A stretch of 64,000 nucleotides of DNA, taken from Galactobacter caseinivorans (lineage in GTDB: Bacteria > Actinomycetota > Actinomycetes > Actinomycetales > Micrococcaceae). A program made the position numbers and the translations under genes. Location of the stretch: assembly GCF_003640665.1 (NCBI RefSeq), contig NZ_QQXL01000001.1, forward strand, positions 558,001 through 622,000. The letters run 5' to 3'. This document shows positions 57,009-64,000 of this stretch, one piece after another. Under the pieces are notes generated by a model, which did no database searches, was not told the DNA's origin, and saw nothing but the letters and a program-made list of their open reading frames with translations. Numbering within the stretch: the stretch's first letter is position 1; each line of letters opens with the position of its first letter.

Positions 57009-57617
57009 ATGTTCGCTATTAATCGCAAACTGACGGCATTGGCCACCGCGGGCCTACTGGCCGCCTCGCTTCAATGTGTCGCGCTTGCTCCCGCGTCAGC
57101 GGCTCCGGTCATGGCGCCAAACGCGGAGGTCGCCGCAGCCGCGGCCCGCCCTTCAGTGGCGGTGTCTGCCGTGCGAGACAAGAAGGGATCGCAACTATAT
57201 TTCTTGTACAAGTTGAAGAACGCCACGGCCAAGAAAAACTCCAACGGGACGCTAACGATCCGAAACTCCGCCGGGAAAAGCATGGGTACAGCGGCCATCT
57301 CGGATTACAACTCCAAGCTAAAGCAGAGAATTACCGTGCGTTATGTGGTTGCATCTGGCGGTAAGAGTTTTAAGGCCTACGTAACGAAGATGCCGGTTTA
57401 TGGCCGCCATGATCCTCGGCCGGTTGAGGTGGATCCCCTGGGCTCATCTTCGGCTCTGGTTGCACCGACTGCGGATTCGGGGTGTGCGCTGAGCAATTTG
57501 CTCTGGGGCCTCGGTGGCGGAGCCGTCTCGGGCATTCCTGGAGGCCCATTCGGGATCGCTGGCGGAATGGTCTTTGGGGCAATGTGGTCTGGCATTCAAA
57601 GCGCCAACACCTGTTAG
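57009..57617 (+). CDS. Secreted Gly-rich protein, bacteriocin-like
   Basis: A 202-residue protein with a Sec signal peptide (LTALATAGLLAASLQCVALAPASA, cut near residue 32). A soluble middle (about 45-130) is basic (KNATAKKNSNG, KLKQRITVRYVV). The last 45 residues are hydrophobic and Gly-rich, start at a Cys and end in Cys: GCALSNLLWGLGGG, then GIPGGPFGIAGGMVFG. This resembles the helical-hairpin ends of class II bacteriocins and the size of SdpC-type precursors. A GGGGAAAGA site precedes the ATG. The toxin function is inference. Confidence 0.6.
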   Translation: MFAINRKLTALATAGLLAASLQCVALAPASAAPVMAPNAEVAAAAARPSVAVSAVRDKKGSQLYFLYKLKNATAKKNSNGTLTIRNSAGKSMGTAAISDYNSKLKQRITVRYVVASGGKSFKAYVTKMPVYGRHDPRPVEVDPLGSSSALVAPTADSGCALSNLLWGLGGGAVSGIPGGPFGIAGGMVFGAMWSGIQSANTC

Positions 57618-57883
57618 GCGGCGCGGCGGCGGTCCTGGGGGCCGGCCACGGGTGTGCTCCTAGTCGATTTTGACGACCGCGCCGCATTCGGCGAGACGTC
57701 CGTGTGCGGCGGTGGCGAGTTCGGCACCGGCCTCGTGCTGGATGAGGACGAGATCGTGGCGCCCAACGGTATGTTGCCTGGCCAGGAGAGTGCCAGGTGG
57801 TGGGGCACGTTGCAGTGGCGCGTGATGTCGGCGGCAACCGATTCACACCACACGCGACGCTGGCCTGCGATGAGGAATCGCAT
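57614..57883 (-). pseudogene. Probable frameshifted small gene
   Basis: ATG 57883 has a good AAGGAG site; the ORF starts RFLIAGQRRVWCESVAADITRHCNVPHHLALSWPGNIPLGA and then becomes low-complexity. In the alternative frame the same DNA reads VGRHDLVLIQHEAGAELATAAHGRLAECGAVVKID and stops at 57661, a much more natural protein end. One frameshift near 57760 would join them. It adjoins the right repeat. Family unknown. Confidence 0.4.
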
Positions 57884-57907
57884 GGATGGCTCCTTGTAGT
57901 AGTGCCA

Positions 57908-57973
57908 CCCATCTCCACATCCCGTAGTGCAAAGGCCCCGGGGTCCGCTCGTTTGAGTGGATCCCGGGGCCTT
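57908..57973. repeat. Right 66-bp direct repeat of element B
   Basis: Identical to 51500-51565, including the terminator. Only the last 11 bases of the element A core (CCCATCTCCAC) are present at the left of this copy. Confidence 0.85.
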
Positions 57974-58228
57974 CGTGCGTCCTGGGGCGTGTTGGCTCGG
58001 GGCCGCGGGGGTCGCGGGGTCGGGTGAGGGCGGACAGGGCGGGGAAGCGGCCTTATCGACGAAGAGCGGCCTTGAGGGGTGCTTCCGGGCGATATGCCCG
58101 CTTGGTCGGACGCGCCGCGTGTTCGTGTACTGTCCTTCCCGGGGGCAAGGTGACGCGCATCACATAGGCGCACTGTTTCTGAGGGCCCACCGCGCACCAC
58201 TCACACTCCTTTGGAAGAGGCCGACACC
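57974..58228. other. Non-coding leader of the symporter gene
   Basis: No ORF is supported. It contains the first copy of a 68-base repeat (58044-58112), whose core hairpin CGGGC-GATAT-GCCCG is at 58086-58100. The rest shows no known riboswitch pattern. A GAAGAGG site precedes the ATG at 58229. Confidence 0.5.
58044..58112. repeat. Structured repeat, copy 1
   Basis: About 82% identical to 59933-60000, in the same orientation. Shared blocks include TATCGACGA, GAGCGG and GGGTGCTT. The 3' hairpin is CGGGC-GATAT-GCCCG. Confidence 0.6.
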
Positions 58229-59770
58229 ATGAGCGATGCATTAACCGCGATCAACAGCGTGATCTGGAGCGACTGGCTGGTCTATCTCTGTCTAGGCACC
58301 GGCATCTATTTCTCTGTCCGCACGCGATTCCTGCAGCTGCGGCACGTCAAGGAAATGTTCCGCTTGCTTGTTGGGGGTGAGAAATCCCCTGACGGCGTCT
58401 CGTCCTTCCAGGCGCTTGCCATGTCCTTGTCCGGCCGCGTTGGCACGGGCAATGTTGCGGGCGTCGCCACTGCGATCGCCTTCGGTGGCCCCGGCGCGCT
58501 GTTCTGGATGTGGACTGTCGCCTTCTTGGGTGCCTCCACCTCCTTCATCGAGTCCACCTTGGGCCAGATGTACAAGACCCGGGACTCGCTGTCAGGCGAG
58601 TACCGCGGTGGTCCGGCCTACTATCTCTCCCGTGCACTGGCTCACACCAAGGGTGCGCCGTTCTTCAAGGTGTACGGCTACGTCTTTGCGGCCGTCACCG
58701 TCCTGGCCTGCGGCGTGCTGATGCCGGGCGTGCAGGCAAACTCGTTGGCCACCGCGATCGACGGCGCCTGGACGGTGCCTGCCTGGGCCGTGGCCGTCGG
58801 TACGGTCATTGTTCTGGCCTTCGTGATCATCGGTGGCGTCAAGCGCATTGCTGTTGTGGCCTCGGTCGTGGTGCCGTTCATGGCGATTGCCTACATCCTT
58901 GCGGCACTGGTCATTGTCATCCTCAATGCTTCTGAGTTGCCTTCCACTATTGCCCTGGTGTTCGGAAGCGCCTTCGGTTTGAATTCTGCACTGGGTGCCG
59001 TTGTGGGCCTGGCCGTGATGTGGGGCGTCAAGCGCGGCGTCTACTCGAACGAGGCGGGGCAGGGTACCGGCCCTCACTCGGCGGCTGCAGCCGAGGTGTC
59101 GCACCCGGCCAAGCAGGGCCTAGTCCAGGCCTTCGCCGTGTACGTGGACACCCTCTTCGTTTGCTCTGCTACCGGATTCTTGATCATCTCAACTGGTGCT
59201 TATCGAGTGTTCTCCGGTGGGACCGAGGACGGCGAGGTGCTCGTGGAAGGCGGTCTCCTGTCCGCGACAGCGGTCGTCGGCCCGCAATATGTGCAGGCCG
59301 GCTTCGACTCCGAATTCCCCGGGATCGGCGCCGCGTTCATCGCGATCACGCTGTTCTTCTTCTGCCTGACCACGATCATCGCTTACTACTACATGGCAGA
59401 GACGAACCTCCGTTTCCTCCTGGGCAAGACCTCCGCGAAGATCATCCCCGGCATCCGGACCAGCATCGGACGCGTCATGACGGTGGCGCTGCAGGCACTG
59501 ATTCTGGTTGCGGTGGCCTACGGGTGCGTGAACACGGCGACCGACGCGTGGACCATGGGTGACATCGGCGTGGGGCTCATGGCTTGGTTGAACATCATCG
59601 GGATTCTCATCTTGCAACAGCCGGCGCTCAAGGCCTTGCGTGACTACGAGGCCCAAAAGAAGCAAGGCTTGGACCCTGTCTTTAATCCGACTCCGTTGAA
59701 CATCAAGGGAGCCACGTTCTGGGAGAGCTACGTTCCTCAGCGGAAGAAGGCCGAGGCCAAGGAACGCTGA
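58229..59770 (+). CDS. Sodium:alanine/glycine symporter, AGCS family
   Basis: A 513-residue transporter with about 11 membrane helices. AGCS landmarks are seen: FLQLRHVKEMFRLL, the long GVSSFQALAMSLSGRVGTGNVAGVATAIAFGGPGALFWMWTVAFLGASTSFIESTLGQMYK, EYRGGPAYYL, and VKRGVYSNEAGQGTGPHSAAAAEVSHPAKQGLVQ. It should import alanine or glycine with Na+. Single-gene unit; ATG 58229 follows GAAGAGG and the extension upstream is rejected. It is the first host gene after the att site. Confidence 0.93.
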   Translation: MSDALTAINSVIWSDWLVYLCLGTGIYFSVRTRFLQLRHVKEMFRLLVGGEKSPDGVSSFQALAMSLSGRVGTGNVAGVATAIAFGGPGALFWMWTVAFLGASTSFIESTLGQMYKTRDSLSGEYRGGPAYYLSRALAHTKGAPFFKVYGYVFAAVTVLACGVLMPGVQANSLATAIDGAWTVPAWAVAVGTVIVLAFVIIGGVKRIAVVASVVVPFMAIAYILAALVIVILNASELPSTIALVFGSAFGLNSALGAVVGLAVMWGVKRGVYSNEAGQGTGPHSAAAAEVSHPAKQGLVQAFAVYVDTLFVCSATGFLIISTGAYRVFSGGTEDGEVLVEGGLLSATAVVGPQYVQAGFDSEFPGIGAAFIAITLFFFCLTTIIAYYYMAETNLRFLLGKTSAKIIPGIRTSIGRVMTVALQALILVAVAYGCVNTATDAWTMGDIGVGLMAWLNIIGILILQQPALKALRDYEAQKKQGLDPVFNPTPLNIKGATFWESYVPQRKKAEAKER

Positions 59771-60126
59771 GGCACGGCACGGGCTTGGCGACCTTTTTGT
59801 AGCCCGCCTTCCGCCGTGTGGGTCATCCGGTGCGCGCTCGCGTCTTTCATGACGTGGGTGCGCACCGGCTTTTCGTGCAAGAGCCGGCGGGCGGCGTGTG
59901 GAAGGCTCGCAGGCAGCGTCGAGCGAGAGGTCGAAGCGGGCCTATCGACGAGGAGCGGGCGTGAAGGGTGCTTGGGAGCGATAGTCCCGCTTGTCCGACG
60001 GCGGCGGACAGGGAGGCGGCGGACAGGGGGGAGAGGCGGCGGACGCGGGGGAGGCGGTGAGCGCCGACGGCCGGCGGAGGGGAGGTCCTGTGCCCGACGA
60101 CGCTTGGTCGCCTGGCCTGTCTCGGC
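59771..60126. other. Non-coding gap with repeat copy 2
   Basis: Between the convergent symporter and fluoride channel genes. It has a hairpin-like GGTGCGC...GCGCACC pair near 59828 and 59859 that may terminate the symporter, the second copy of the 68-base repeat (59933-60000) and a purine-rich GGCGGCGGACAGG tract near 59999-60060. No ORF is convincing. Confidence 0.5.
59933..60000. repeat. Structured repeat, copy 2
   Basis: Same orientation as copy 1. The 3' hairpin is GGGA-GCGATAG-TCCC, so both arms have changed relative to copy 1 while pairing is kept. Confidence 0.6.
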
Positions 60127-60582
60127 TTAGGCGCCCAGCGCGAGGCCGGCCCACGCAGCGAGTCCGCCAAGGAGGAGATGGGACAAGAACACGCTCATGG
60201 CGGTGCCCCAGCGGCGCTCACGCACGGCACCGGCGATCGCCACCGCCCACGTGGACAGCGTCGTGAGCCCGCCGCAGAATCCGGCTCCCAACACTGCCGC
60301 CCAGTCCGGGTGGCTCAGGTGCAGCCCCCAGGCGAGGCCCAAGACAAAGGCGCCAACCACGTTGACAACCAGCAGCGCCCACGGCCATCCGGCAGCACGC
60401 CCGGCCGCGGGCCCCGCCGCACGCCCTGCACGCCCCGCACGAGCACCTCGGGCGGCAGGCGCATCAGGAGCGTCGGCGCGCCGGGCCCGCCAAGCCGTCC
60501 ACGCGTCGTCGAGCAGGACACGCCCCAGCGCGCCAAGGGCACCGGCGCCGCCCACGGCCACCGCTAGCCAGAGCCCGTTCAT
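60127..60582 (-). CDS. crcB: Fluoride channel FluC/CrcB (subunit 1)
   Basis: A 151-residue membrane protein. Motifs GALGRVLLDD (N-terminal G-R) and GAGFCGGLTTLSTWAVA (Phe-box region) mark the Fluc family, with four membrane helices. A basic Ala/Gly/Arg-rich insertion (about 40-65) lengthens the loop after helix 1. ATG 60582 overlaps the stop of the second crcB gene. Two adjacent genes usually form a heterodimeric channel that exports fluoride. Confidence 0.9.
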   Translation of the reverse strand: MNGLWLAVAVGGAGALGALGRVLLDDAWTAWRARRADAPDAPAARGARAGRAGRAAGPAAGRAAGWPWALLVVNVVGAFVLGLAWGLHLSHPDWAAVLGAGFCGGLTTLSTWAVAIAGAVRERRWGTAMSVFLSHLLLGGLAAWAGLALGA

Positions 60583-61010
60583 GCGGTCTCACCCCGCGGT
60601 GCGAAGCGCCGGCCCCACATCAAGCCAATCCAGGCCACGCCCACGCCCACCACCACCTGGGCCAGCACCTCCAGCGGCCGGAAGGGATGCACCAGCGTGA
60701 GGGCCAGCGCGGAGAAGGTCGTGAACGCGCCAAGGAATCCGGGGCCAAGGCCAGCCCGGACCCAAGCCCGCCGCGAGCCCGGACCACGCCCCACGGCCCA
60801 CCATCCCGACAGCACGCCCAGAGCCAGGGCGCCGGCGGTATTGACCCCGGCGGTGATCCATTCGCCCGCACTGAGCCCGGCCGTAGTCCCCGAGCCGCCG
60901 TCCACCAGAAGGCCAAGGCCGTAGCGGCCCAGCGTCCCAAGGAAGGCGCCCACGAGCACGGCGGCATAGCGCTGCCAGCGGGTCCAGCGCGACCAGGAGT
61001 GGCTAGGCAC
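60579..61010 (-). CDS. crcB: Fluoride channel FluC/CrcB (subunit 2)
   Basis: A 143-residue membrane protein with GTLGRYGLGLL and GFLGAFTTFSALALTLV, the Fluc signatures. The GTG at 61010 overlaps the hisN stop by eight bases and is preferred to the ATG at 61073, which would add Arg/Pro-rich shadow sequence. It is the partner of the gene above. No fluoride riboswitch is evident, as the genes are read through from hisN. Confidence 0.88.
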   Translation of the reverse strand: MPSHSWSRWTRWQRYAAVLVGAFLGTLGRYGLGLLVDGGSGTTAGLSAGEWITAGVNTAGALALGVLSGWWAVGRGPGSRRAWVRAGLGPGFLGAFTTFSALALTLVHPFRPLEVLAQVVVGVGVAWIGLMWGRRFAPRGETA

Positions 61011-61836
61011 CCGAGCCGGCACCGGGAAGCGGCGTCGGGGTGCGCTGGGATCCCAGGGTGCCCAGCGCGTCAAGCGCCTGCTCGTGCAGCAGCGAGTTAC
61101 TTGCGATCGCGTTGCCGCCGAACGGCCCGTCCTCGCCCTGCAGGGACGTAAACCGCCCGCCGGCCTCGGTCACGATGGGCACCAGCGCCGCCATGTCGTA
61201 GAGGTTCAGCTCCGGCTCGGCGGCCAAATCCACGGCGCCCTCAGCAACCATGGCGTAGGACCAGAAATCGCCGTAGGCGCGCGAACGCCACAGCTTCTGT
61301 TGCAGGTCCAACATGCCGTCCATCCATCCGCGCTCTCGCCAACCGGTCAGGGAGGAGTAAGAGAGGGAGGCGTCGGACAGCTTGGACACGCGGGAGACCT
61401 GCAGCCGGCGGGCCTGCGAGAGCGAGCGGCCGGTGTAGGAGCCGCCGCCCTTGGCCGCCCACCAGCGCCGATTCAGCGCGGGCGCGGACACCATGCCCAC
61501 CACCACCTCGCCGTCCTCCACCAGGCCAATGAGCGTGGCCCACACGGGGACCCCGCGCACAAAGTTCTTGGTGCCATCGATGGGATCGATGACCCAGTGC
61601 CGATCCCCGGAGCCGGTGGAGCCAAACTCCTCGCCGTACACCGCATCGCGCGGCCTGGCGCGGGAGAGATGCCCGCGGATGGACTCCTCAGCGCGCTTGT
61701 CTGCGTCCGTCACTGGGGTCAGATCCGGCTTGGTCTCCACCTGCAGATCCGCGGCCCGGAAGCGGGAGAGCGTGAGCTCATCCACGGCCTCTGCCATGAG
61801 GTGGGCCAGGTGGAGGTCGTCGGAGAGGCGCGTCAT
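61003..61836 (-). CDS. hisN: Histidinol-phosphatase, inositol-monophosphatase family
   Basis: A 277-residue phosphatase. The metal-binding residues lie in VTDADKRAEESI, GEEFG, WVIDPIDGTKNFVRG and LNLYDMAALVPIVTEAGG. Orthologues next to rsgA and aroA in Micrococcales are HisN, which dephosphorylates L-histidinol phosphate. ATG 61836 gives the normal length; the longer ORF is rejected. Confidence 0.88.
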   Translation of the reverse strand: MTRLSDDLHLAHLMAEAVDELTLSRFRAADLQVETKPDLTPVTDADKRAEESIRGHLSRARPRDAVYGEEFGSTGSGDRHWVIDPIDGTKNFVRGVPVWATLIGLVEDGEVVVGMVSAPALNRRWWAAKGGGSYTGRSLSQARRLQVSRVSKLSDASLSYSSLTGWRERGWMDGMLDLQQKLWRSRAYGDFWSYAMVAEGAVDLAAEPELNLYDMAALVPIVTEAGGRFTSLQGEDGPFGGNAIASNSLLHEQALDALGTLGSQRTPTPLPGAGSGA

Positions 61837-61850
61837 GGCCTCCAGCTTAC

Positions 61851-62939
61851 TCAGGCGCCGCCGTCGCCCAGTTCTTTGACGTCCTCTACGGCGTCGGAGC
61901 GGGAGGCCAGCAGGCGTCGCATCGAGGCTAGGCGGTCCGCGCCGTGCGGTCCGGCGTGACCGTCCGCCACCCAGGCGTCCAGGGCGCAGCCGGCGGCGTC
62001 CACGGCGTGTGTGCACCCGCGGGAGCACTGGGCAGTGGCCGGCACCAGGTCCTCAAACGCGTCCACCACGGCCTGCGGGTCCACGTGGGCCAGCCCAAAG
62101 GAGCGCACCCCAGGGGTGTCGATGATCCAGGTGCCCGGTTCTGAATCCAGCATGCGCAAGGCAATGGCCGACGACGAGGTGTGCCTACCGCGGCCCGTCA
62201 CCTCATTCACGTGGCCGGTGGCGCGCTGGGAACCGGTGAGCGCGTTGACGAGCGTGGACTTGCCCACGCCGGAGTGCCCCAGCGTGGTGCTGATGCGCCC
62301 ATTGAGCACGCGGCGCAGCTCCGCCAGCGCCTCCAAGTCCACCAGCAACGAGCCATGCGCGTCGTTGCCGCCAGTGCTTGAGCGGGAGACGATCACCTCC
62401 ATGCCAAGCGGCCGGTACGTGGACACCAGGTCCACCGGTTCGCGCAGATCCGCCTTGGTGATGACCAGGACGGGCTCAATCCCGGCATCATGTGCCGCCA
62501 CCATGGTGCGGTCAATGAAGCCGGGGCGCGGCTCGGGATCCGCAGCGGCCACGACGATGACCACCTGGTCCACGTTGGCGACCACCACGCGCTCCACGGG
62601 GTCGGTGTCATCCGCGCTGCGGCGCAACAGGGTGGTGCGCTCCTCGATGCGTACCAGCCGTGCCAGCGCGTCCGGGCCGCCGCTGGTGTCTCCCACCAGG
62701 CTGACCAGGTCGCCCGGCACGATGGGCTGGCGGCGCAGCTCGCGAGCGCGCATGGCCATCACCGTGTGCTCGTCCGGCTGGGCCTCGTTCACGACCGCGG
62801 TGTAGCGGCCGCGATCAACCCCGATCACCCGGCCGCGCACGGCGTCATCATGCTTGGGGCGATCCTTGGTTCGCGGGCGTGAGCCCTTCTTATTGGGGCG
62901 AACCCGGACATCTGATTCGTCCCACTCGCGCTGGCTCAC
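61851..62939 (-). CDS. rsgA: Ribosome small subunit biogenesis GTPase RsgA
   Basis: A 362-residue circularly permuted GTPase. Order: OB-fold (about 45-125), G4 VITKAD, G5, then G1 GHSGVGKST and G3 DTPGV, and a C-terminal zinc knuckle CSRGCTHAVDAAGC. It helps late maturation of the 30S subunit. GTG 62939 overlaps the aroA stop (GTGA). Confidence 0.93.
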   Translation of the reverse strand: MSQREWDESDVRVRPNKKGSRPRTKDRPKHDDAVRGRVIGVDRGRYTAVVNEAQPDEHTVMAMRARELRRQPIVPGDLVSLVGDTSGGPDALARLVRIEERTTLLRRSADDTDPVERVVVANVDQVVIVVAAADPEPRPGFIDRTMVAAHDAGIEPVLVITKADLREPVDLVSTYRPLGMEVIVSRSSTGGNDAHGSLLVDLEALAELRRVLNGRISTTLGHSGVGKSTLVNALTGSQRATGHVNEVTGRGRHTSSSAIALRMLDSEPGTWIIDTPGVRSFGLAHVDPQAVVDAFEDLVPATAQCSRGCTHAVDAAGCALDAWVADGHAGPHGADRLASMRRLLASRSDAVEDVKELGDGGA

Positions 62940-64000
62940 GCGGGGACACCCGCGGGCTGGGCCGCGCCGGCGTGGGAGGCCAGCATGCCCTCCCACATCC
63001 CGACAAAGCCGGGCAAGGTCTTAGCGGTGGTCGCCACGTCAACGACCTGCACGCCCGGCACTGCCAGGCCCATCAGGGCGCCGGCCGTGGCAATGCGGTG
63101 ATCCTCGTAGCTCTCCCAGACGGCGCCGTGGGCGGCGCCAGGCTCTGGGGAGATTTCCAGCCCGTCCGGCAGCTCGCGGGCGGCGACGTTGACCCGCCCC
63201 AGCTCAGTCACGAGCGCCGCGAGGCGGTCCGTCTCGTGCCCGCGCAGGTGCGCAAGGCCGGTCAGGCGGCTGGTTCCTTGAGCAAGCGCACAGAGCGCCG
63301 CGAGCGTGGGTGCCAGCTCGCCCGTGTCCGCGGCGTCCACCGCGGTGAGGTGGCCGGTGCCGGTCACCTCAAGCGTGCCGTCCTGGGTGAGGTGCACCTG
63401 CGCGCCCATGCGGGGCAGCAGCTGCGTCCAGAGGGCGCCGATTTGGGTGGTCTTGGCTGGCCAACGCGGAACCCGAACCGTGCCGCCACACACCAGCGCT
63501 GCGCCAAGGAAAGGCCCGGCATTGGACAGATCCGGTTCCACCGTGACATCCCCGGGGGAGGGCACGCCGGGCTCCACGCGCCACCCCAACCCATCGGGGT
63601 CGGTGCTGGCGCGCAGGCCGGCGCCACGCAGCGTGACCATGGTCATCTCAATGTGCTGGGGGGAGGGCAACACGGCGCCAGTGTGGCGCACGTGGATGCC
63701 CTCCGGGAAGCGGGAACCCGCCAAGAGCAGCGCGGAGACGAACTGGCTTGAGCCGCTCGCATCCACCTCGATGCGCCCCCCGCGCACGGCAGCGGAGCCG
63801 GTCACGGTGAACGGCAGGTGGCCGTCCTCGCCGCCGTGAACCTCGACGCCGAGCGCCTTGAGGGCCTGGATGACGGGGCCCATGGGCCGACGCCGAGCGG
63901 CTGGGTCCCCGTCAAGGCGCACCGGACGCTGCGTCAGGGCGGCGACGGCAGGCACAAAACGCATGACGGTGCCGGCCAAGCCGCAATCGATCTCTACGGG
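62936..64000 (-). CDS. aroA: 3-phosphoshikimate 1-carboxyvinyltransferase (EPSP synthase), 5' end outside window
   Basis: The last 355 codons; the frame is open to the window edge (VEIDCGLAGTVMRF). Motifs include CGLAGTVMRFVPAVAALTQ, DASGSSQFVSALLL, HIEMTMVTLRGAG, EPDLSNAGPFLGAALV, GHETDRLAALVTELGRVN and YEDHRIATAGALMGLAVPG. It makes EPSP in the shikimate pathway. It leads the aroA-rsgA-hisN-crcB-crcB run. Confidence 0.95.
   Translation of the reverse strand, partial: PVEIDCGLAGTVMRFVPAVAALTQRPVRLDGDPAARRRPMGPVIQALKALGVEVHGGEDGHLPFTVTGSAAVRGGRIEVDASGSSQFVSALLLAGSRFPEGIHVRHTGAVLPSPQHIEMTMVTLRGAGLRASTDPDGLGWRVEPGVPSPGDVTVEPDLSNAGPFLGAALVCGGTVRVPRWPAKTTQIGALWTQLLPRMGAQVHLTQDGTLEVTGTGHLTAVDAADTGELAPTLAALCALAQGTSRLTGLAHLRGHETDRLAALVTELGRVNVAARELPDGLEISPEPGAAHGAVWESYEDHRIATAGALMGLAVPGVQVVDVATTAKTLPGFVGMWEGMLASHAGAAQPAGVPA

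Larger units (their letters stand above)
51511..57973. mobile_element. Element B: decayed prophage remnant, about 6.5 kb
   Basis: Bounded by perfect 66-bp repeats. It has a dead integrase next to the left repeat, a small-protein/GNAT pair, a complete-looking lysis cassette on the minus strand related to that of element A, a fused terminase/membrane-protein ORF and two plus-strand cargo genes. Head, tail, replication and immunity genes are absent. Confidence 0.8.

Noticed and set aside
1-64000. CRISPR array
   Set aside because: No run of regularly spaced identical repeats; the only tandem array is the abutting iteron set at 38654-38713.

Overview
The window is high-GC actinobacterial chromosome, most likely Micrococcales (Micrococcaceae-like). 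The evidence is the gene order ftsE-ftsX-M23 hydrolase-smpB-ssrA on the left, aroA-rsgA-hisN on the right, and a tmRNA tag of actinobacterial type (AENKRTDFALAA). About 80% of the window is mobile DNA inserted in tandem at the 3' end of ssrA.

Left host flank (1-6720): the end of an unknown gene, a lipoprotein, an aldo/keto reductase, the FtsEX cell-division ABC system with its coiled-coil M23 hydrolase, smpB and ssrA. SmpB and tmRNA together rescue stalled ribosomes.

Element A (about 6720-51510) looks like a complete siphovirus prophage. A tyrosine integrase next to ssrA and a DUF4352-like lipoprotein lie at the left end. The late genes are all on the minus strand and, in transcription order (right to left), comprise a HNH nuclease, terminase, portal, MuF protein, scaffold, decoration and capsid proteins, connectors, major tail protein, frameshifted tail chaperone, tape measure, distal tail, hub, fibres, a tail phosphoesterase, membrane proteins, two-domain endolysin and holin. 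The early operon (50.75 to 35.36 kb, also leftward) carries an antirepressor, RecE/RecT-like recombination, SSB, NrdH, several HNH nucleases, replication initiator, DnaB helicase, a PD-(D/E)XK resolvase-like protein and many small proteins with 4-base overlaps. The immunity region (50.5-51.3 kb) has divergent small HTH genes and a third HTH gene that is antisense to the putative repressor and sits behind a near-consensus actinobacterial SOS box.

Element B (about 51511-57973) is a decayed second prophage flanked by perfect 66-bp direct repeats. It keeps a dead integrase, a small-protein/GNAT pair with a phased operator, and a holin/endolysin/spanin-like cassette homologous to that of element A. 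An in-frame deletion has fused the start of a terminase to the end of a lysis-cassette membrane protein. At its right end are a small membrane protein and a secreted, Gly-rich, Cys-terminated protein that could be a toxin and immunity pair.

Right host flank (57974-64000): an AGCS Na+/alanine symporter bracketed by two copies of a roughly 68-bp structured repeat, two adjacent FluC/CrcB fluoride channel genes, hisN, rsgA and the 3' part of aroA. The last five are translationally coupled or closely spaced.
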